From JAMCXS01 sp046705545 (GTDB lineage: Bacteria; Acidobacteriota; Terriglobia; UBA7540): a DNA stretch of 9,806 bases. Under the pieces are notes generated by a model, which was not told where the DNA came from, searched no databases, and saw only the letters and a list, made by a program, of their open reading frames with translations. The position numbers and the translations under genes were made by a program. The stretch spans positions 1 through 9,806 of the forward strand of contig JBJKQF010000061.1 in NCBI GenBank assembly GCA_046705545.1, written 5' to 3'. Numbering within the stretch: position 1 is the stretch's first letter; the number at the start of each line of letters is the position of its first letter. Below, one piece after another: positions 6,729-9,806 of the stretch.

Positions 6729-6802
6729 GGCGCGGTACCCGAGTGATAAGGGAGGGGCCTGCAAAGCCTCTTACAGTGGTTTAATTCCACTCCGCGCCTC
6801 CA
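6729..6802 (+). tRNA. tRNA-Cys(GCA) with A19:U56 in place of G19:C56
   Basis: This is a complete cloverleaf with encoded CCA. The acceptor stem GGCGCGG/CCGCGCC (6729-6735 and 6792-6798) pairs perfectly. The D-stem is CCC/GGG (6738-6740 and 6750-6752). The anticodon stem GGGGC/GCCTC holds the loop CTGCAAA, with anticodon GCA at 6761-6763. A four-base variable loop (TTAC) is followed by the T-stem AGTGG/CCACT with loop TTTAATT. The discriminator T6799 (U73) is the bacterial cysteine identity base, and G15:C48 and U8:A14 are present. Two positions are odd: the D-loop has G18-A19 where G18-G19 is expected, and the T-loop has U56 where C56 is expected, so the 19:56 tertiary pair is A:U. C10:G25 also inverts the common G10:C25. 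It begins 73 nt after the glycosyltransferase stop. I cannot tell whether the genome has another tRNA-Cys. Confidence 0.97.
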
Positions 6803-7241
6803 CGACTTGATTAGGCAGGAGGGCCAAGAATCTGTCACGACTTGTCCGCGAAGCTAGACCAGCTTGGTATGTCCAGACGGTTTAACATACTCGTATTCTA
6901 GCCTCGGATCTTTTCAGGCTGGCCTGCAGATAGAGAACGTCGCTGCGGCAGCGGCTCCTCACGGGTAGAAAGTAATCAATAGAACCGGAAAATATTTGCG
7001 TCTTTCCGTGAAGAATCATGCGTCGGCCTTGAGCGTTACTTGACTTTTCTAGTCCAAGGCTAAGGCTCGATTTGGCCGGTTCTGCTTGAATTATTTGGTT
7101 GTCGAGGGTTTCGAAGCAAGACGAATCTGTGTGGCACCATAATTGCGCATACGATCAAGCTATGCGGCCCTGCCTGGAATGCAGGAGTTCGCCCCGACCC
7201 GGCACTGCAAACTTGCAGACAGAATCCAGGTGACTGGCTAG
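6803..7241. other. 439-nt spacer between the tRNA and the FemAB-like gene
   Basis: I find no gene here on either strand. The proximal part (6803-7020) shows only small possible stems, such as GTATGT/ACATAC near 6872-6896 and CGCTG/CAGCG near 6941-6953. The distal part carries three consecutive inverted repeats, listed separately. No clear promoter was recognised; CATAAT at 7138-7143 resembles a -10 box but has no matching -35. Confidence 0.5.
7146..7218 (+). promoter_or_regulatory. Three consecutive inverted repeats in the leader of the FemAB-like gene
   Basis: CGCATA/TATGCG (7146-7151 and 7161-7166), CCTGC/GCAGG (7169-7173 and 7181-7185) and CTGCAA/TTGCAG (7205-7210 and 7213-7218, centre AC) follow one another within 73 nt and end 23 nt before the ATG at 7242. 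The last is nearly a continuous palindrome, more like a protein-binding dyad than a hairpin. The group could be an operator, a structured leader or chance. Confidence 0.3.
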
Positions 7242-8255
7242 ATGGCAACTGATACAGTAACAATGTCCGTGAATACTACCGATCCGCCCAAGGAGGCACA
7301 CTGTATCTTCCAGCAACCCTGGTGGCTGGAAGCAGCGGCACCCGGCCGCTGGGGAGAAGCCGTCGTCAAGAGTGGCGGGATAACCCGGGCTCGGTTGCCC
7401 TACGTGATCAGAAAGTCATTTGGTTTTGCCGCCCTCACAATGGCGCCCCATACTCCCCGCTTAGGCCCCTGGCTTCGTTTAACCGAGGGATCGCAGACGC
7501 GCCGCCTGGCCCAAGAAAAGGAGCTGACAAACCAACTCCTCGCACAGTTACCCAAGTTTGACGTCTTTATCCAACACTTCTCGACTGCGATTACCAATTG
7601 GCTTCCGTTCTATTGGGCGGGCTTTCAGCAAACCACGCGGTACAGCTACCGCCTCGATGACGTCCTGGACCTTGAGAAAGTACGGGCGGGCTTTCACCGG
7701 ACCACACGTGAACAGATCCGGAAAGCGGAAGGAATTGTGTCTGTTCGGGACGACCTGGGAGTTGACCGATTTATTGAAATGAACAAGATGACCTATGAGC
7801 GTCAAGGATTGGACGCGCGCTGCGATCCCGCGGCGCTGCGCCGGATCGACGCCGCGTGCGAGCAGAACCATTGCCGTCAGATCCTGTTTGCGGAGGATGC
7901 ACAGGGCAATACCCATGCGGCTCTCTTCATTGTCTGGGACGAGCAATGCGTTTACACCATTATGGCTGGCAGCGATCCCAAGTGGAGGCGGAGCGGCGCC
8001 GGCAGCCTCTTGTTCTGGCACGCAATCCAGTTGGCTTCTGAGCAGGGCAAGACTTTTGATTTTGAAGGCACTATGGTGGAGCGCATCGAGCGCCATTTCC
8101 GGAATTACGGGGCGCATCCCGTGCCGTATTTTCGGGTCTGGAAAACAGGCCGGGCAGTGAGGGCTCTTTGCGCGGCATGCGATATCTGGGGTGCGTTGCG
8201 GGGAAATCGAAAAGAGGACTTCATTGGGAACCCCGGGGACTTTGTGAATTTCTAA
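7242..8255 (+). CDS. FemAB-like / GNAT-fold transferase (PF13480-type)
   Basis: The product has 337 residues with the layout of FemAB-related (BioF2/Acetyltransf_6) proteins, which carry two GNAT-like halves. An N-terminal FQQPWWLEAAAPGRWG (23-38) is the typical 'qs..WL.a..p..w' opening. RTTREQIRKAEG (153-164) is the conserved R-x-x-IRKA basic motif. GSDPKWRRSGAGSLLFWHAI (243-262) resembles the acyl-donor loop of the second GNAT domain. FDFEGTMVERIERHFRNYG (272-290), followed by PYFRVWK, is very characteristic of versions in polysaccharide loci. No signal peptide or membrane segment is seen, so a cytoplasmic acyl- or aminoacyltransferase acting on a sugar or lipid-linked precursor is likely. 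Donor (acyl-CoA or aminoacyl-tRNA) and acceptor cannot be read from sequence. AGGTGA at 7228-7233 supports the start. The stop converges on the isocitrate dehydrogenase gene across 132 nt with no clear terminator. Confidence 0.85.
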   Translation: MATDTVTMSVNTTDPPKEAHCIFQQPWWLEAAAPGRWGEAVVKSGGITRARLPYVIRKSFGFAALTMAPHTPRLGPWLRLTEGSQTRRLAQEKELTNQLLAQLPKFDVFIQHFSTAITNWLPFYWAGFQQTTRYSYRLDDVLDLEKVRAGFHRTTREQIRKAEGIVSVRDDLGVDRFIEMNKMTYERQGLDARCDPAALRRIDAACEQNHCRQILFAEDAQGNTHAALFIVWDEQCVYTIMAGSDPKWRRSGAGSLLFWHAIQLASEQGKTFDFEGTMVERIERHFRNYGAHPVPYFRVWKTGRAVRALCAACDIWGALRGNRKEDFIGNPGDFVNF

Positions 8256-8387
8256 AGTGGAACGAAGTGCTCCCTACCCAGCCGTGAAGTCAGCTTCCTA
8301 GTGAAAGCTTCCGCCCTTTCAATCCTGCCCCAGAAAGACTGCTTGCCGGAAGGTCCCGGTCCGGATCTCACCCGGCTACCTTTTCGC

Positions 8388-9389
8388 TTAATCCAACTCC
8401 CCGATTACAGCCGATGTGAACTCGTCAGTTGAGGCCGTGCCCCCTACGTCGCCAGTGAGGTGTTTACCCTCAGCATAGACGCTACGAATCGCCCTCTCGA
8501 TGCGGCTGGCAACCTCTGTTTGATCGAGCAGCCGCAGCATTAGGATCGACGAAAGCATGATGGCCGTGGGATTGGCGAGGTTCTTTCCCGCGATATCCGG
8601 CGCGCTGCCATGAACGGCCTCAAAGAGCGAACATTCCGCGCCGATATTGGCCCCGGGAACCAATCCCAGACCACCCACCAGGCCCGCACAAAGGTCGGAC
8701 ATGATATCGCCGTAAAGGTTCTCGAGCAGCAAAACATCGAAGTCCTCCGGGCGCATGACAAGCTGCATCGAGCAGTTGTCCACGATGAACTCCTGGTATT
8801 GGATCTCGGGATATTCAGGAGCAATCTTGCGGATACAGTCGAGAAAGAGACCGTCGGAGAGTTTCATGATGTTGGCCTTGTGAACGGCAGTGACCTTTTT
8901 GCGGCCCATTCTGCGCGCATAGTCAAAGGCGAAGTGGGCAATGCGCGTGGAAGCACGCTCCGTGATCACCTTGAGACTCTCGACGACGCCCGGCGCCACC
9001 ACGTGCTCCAGCCCTGAATAGAGATCCTCCGTGTTCTCCCGGACGATGACGACGTCCACGTTCTCGAACCGGGTCTTGACGCCCGGCATGTTCTGGACGG
9101 GACGCAGGTTCGCATAAAGATCGAGGGCGCGGCGCAAAGCCACATTGATGCTGCGGTTGCCCACACCCACGGGGGTGGTGATGGGGCCCTTTAGCGCCAC
9201 ACGGGTCTTCCGGATGGATTCGACCAGGGGATGCATGTCGGTTTCCCCATGCCGCTGACCGACAAGTGCGGTCGCATGCTTCTCGATCCATTCAATTTCC
9301 GCCCCTGCCGCATCGAGTAAGCGGACCGTGGCAGCGGTTACTTCCGGGCCGATGCCGTCCCCGGGAATCAGAGTTACTTGTGTATGCAT
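8388..9389 (-). CDS. Isocitrate dehydrogenase, NAD-dependent type (isocitrate/isopropylmalate dehydrogenase family)
   Basis: The product has 333 residues, the short homodimeric NAD-IDH-like length. It catalyses oxidative decarboxylation of a 2-R-hydroxy dicarboxylate, here most likely isocitrate to 2-oxoglutarate in the TCA cycle. The opening LIPGDGIGPEV (7-17) is the family signature. GVGNRSINVALRR (75-87) carries S80 and N82, which match isocitrate rather than isopropylmalate enzymes. R96 in YANLRP, R117 and Y124 in VRENTEDLYSG, K171 in HKANIMK, and D228/D232 in YGDIMSD complete the substrate/metal set. EAVHGSAPDIAGK (257-269) is the nucleotide loop. Homoisocitrate or tartrate dehydrogenase activity cannot be fully excluded. 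The start at ATG 9387-9389 is supported by AAGGTGA four bases upstream (9394-9400). A TTG at 9404 would add five residues and place the ribosome-binding site inside the gene. NAD preference is inferred from the subfamily. Confidence 0.92.
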   Translation of the reverse strand: MHTQVTLIPGDGIGPEVTAATVRLLDAAGAEIEWIEKHATALVGQRHGETDMHPLVESIRKTRVALKGPITTPVGVGNRSINVALRRALDLYANLRPVQNMPGVKTRFENVDVVIVRENTEDLYSGLEHVVAPGVVESLKVITERASTRIAHFAFDYARRMGRKKVTAVHKANIMKLSDGLFLDCIRKIAPEYPEIQYQEFIVDNCSMQLVMRPEDFDVLLLENLYGDIMSDLCAGLVGGLGLVPGANIGAECSLFEAVHGSAPDIAGKNLANPTAIMLSSILMLRLLDQTEVASRIERAIRSVYAEGKHLTGDVGGTASTDEFTSAVIGELD

Positions 9390-9447
9390 GTGTTCACCTT
9401 GCAATAGAATTTGTTAGTCTTGAACAGCGATTAAAACCAGACTCAGG

Positions 9448-9498
9448 CTGCCGGCATCCACCGGCGGTCAGGCGAGGCGCTAGGGCCCCTTCCTAGCG
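9448..9498 (-). terminator. Tandem hairpins between the upstream gene and isocitrate dehydrogenase
   Basis: CGCTAGG/CCTAGCG (9478-9484 and 9492-9498) is a perfect 7-bp stem with a 7-nt loop, and the stop codon of the upstream gene (9493-9495) lies inside it. A second stem, CTGCCGG/CCGGCGG (9448-9454 and 9461-9467; one G-U pair; loop CATCCA), follows 10 nt downstream on the - strand. About 11 nt after it on that strand comes TTTT. Partial termination or processing between the two genes is plausible. Confidence 0.4.
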
Positions 9499-9806
9499 TG
9501 TGGCATTTGTGACCGGGGCGTTCAGAAGCGCGGTCAAGTCGCTTACCGAAGCCGCAGCATCCAGGTCGACTTTTGAACCATCGACTTGGACTTGCATATT
9601 TTGCAGAACCGAGTAAAGCGCCGGGGAGACATTGCTTTTGAGGGCGGGCTGGGCCTTCTGCAAGAGCGAAAGCAACTGGCCGAACCCGTTGGCCGCCGCA
9701 TCGTTCTGGCACACAATCGAGAGATGCGCCATCACTCCACCCGACCAATTCACCCGGTAGAGCACCGCCTTCACGGAGCCGAACAGGGCGCTGGGGTTGA
9801 TTGCAA
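9493..9806 (-). CDS. C-terminal part of an unidentified protein (5' end beyond right edge)
   Basis: The frame is open from the right edge to TAG (9493-9495), giving about 103 residues; a GTG at 9774 is internal, because the frame continues upstream of it without a stop. The visible part reads as an alternating pattern: a hydrophobic strand (VKAVLYRVNWSGGVMAHLSIVCQN), a helix (GFGQLLSLLQKAQPAL), then LYSVLQNMQVQVDGSKVDLDAAAS, ending with SDLTALLNAPVTNATR. The '...V.VDGSKVDL.A..S...L' ending resembles C-termini of secreted or lipoprotein-type hypothetical proteins in Acidobacteria and Planctomycetes, but I do not recognise a named family. It ends 103 nt before the isocitrate dehydrogenase start on the same strand, with hairpins between, so co-transcription is uncertain. 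Confidence 0.65.
   Translation of the reverse strand, partial: AINPSALFGSVKAVLYRVNWSGGVMAHLSIVCQNDAAANGFGQLLSLLQKAQPALKSNVSPALYSVLQNMQVQVDGSKVDLDAAASVSDLTALLNAPVTNATR

Noticed and set aside
6801..6844. 9-bp direct repeat CACGACTTG at the tRNA 3' end and 35 nt downstream, as an integration attachment site
   Set aside because: Too short, overlaps the tRNA by only two bases, and there is no integrase or mobile DNA between or near the copies.
7548..8117. 189-codon - strand frame opposite the FemAB-like gene
   Set aside because: Shadow of the real + strand gene; no motif or start signal.
8256..8387. Possible terminator between the converging FemAB-like and isocitrate dehydrogenase genes
   Set aside because: Only very short stems (for example GAAG/CTTC) and no T-run on either strand were found.
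9390..9404. TTG at 9402-9404 as the isocitrate dehydrogenase start
   Set aside because: It would put the good ribosome-binding site AAGGTGA inside the gene; ATG 9389 begins exactly where the family normally starts.

Overview
The window looks like a chromosomal stretch from a free-living, moderately GC-rich bacterium. The best guess is an Acidobacteriota-type soil organism. That rests on the mix of a YpdA-family (bacillithiol-type) reductase, a Tat-exported formylglycine sulfatase, a phosphoesterase-like C-terminus and a polysaccharide-type glycosyltransferase plus FemAB-like protein. It is an inference from gene content, not a phylogenetic placement. There is no IS element, phage gene or CRISPR array.

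Layout, left to right. (1) 1-173 is the 3' end of a gene whose tail resembles secreted phosphoesterases; it is followed at once by a two-hairpin structure at 176-280. (2) 582-1010 and 1076-2074, both +, are a gamma-glutamylcyclotransferase-like gene and a YpdA-family FAD/NADPH reductase, possibly co-transcribed. (3) 2119-3066 and 3233-4618, both -, are a metallo-beta-lactamase-fold hydrolase lying downstream of a Tat-exported sulfatase of the heparan-N-sulfatase type. They converge on the reductase gene with only 44 nt between. (4) 4619-5347 is a 729-nt divergent spacer without a convincing gene but with several inverted repeats. (5) 5348-6655 (+) is a GT4-type glycosyltransferase with a cysteine-rich N-terminus. 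(6) 6729-6802 (+) is a tRNA-Cys(GCA) with an unusual elbow. (7) 7242-8255 (+) is a FemAB-like/GNAT transferase preceded by a 439-nt spacer. (8) 8388-9389 (-) is an NAD-type isocitrate dehydrogenase. Upstream of it on the same strand, a second gene enters from the right edge and ends at 9493.

How the parts may work together. The glycosyltransferase and FemAB-like protein are of kinds often found together in surface-polysaccharide loci, so this half may contribute to envelope or exopolysaccharide synthesis. The cyclotransferase and YpdA-like reductase share a loose low-molecular-weight-thiol theme. The sulfatase and MBL hydrolase could be a small catabolic unit. The isocitrate dehydrogenase is core metabolism.

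The most unusual item is the tRNA-Cys. The near-universal G19:C56 elbow pair appears as A19:U56, a two-sided change that keeps pairing, in an otherwise complete cloverleaf. It sits between the two envelope-type genes. FemAB relatives in other bacteria use aminoacyl-tRNAs, sometimes from dedicated elbow-altered tRNAs, so this neighbourhood deserves a check, but nothing in the window proves a link.
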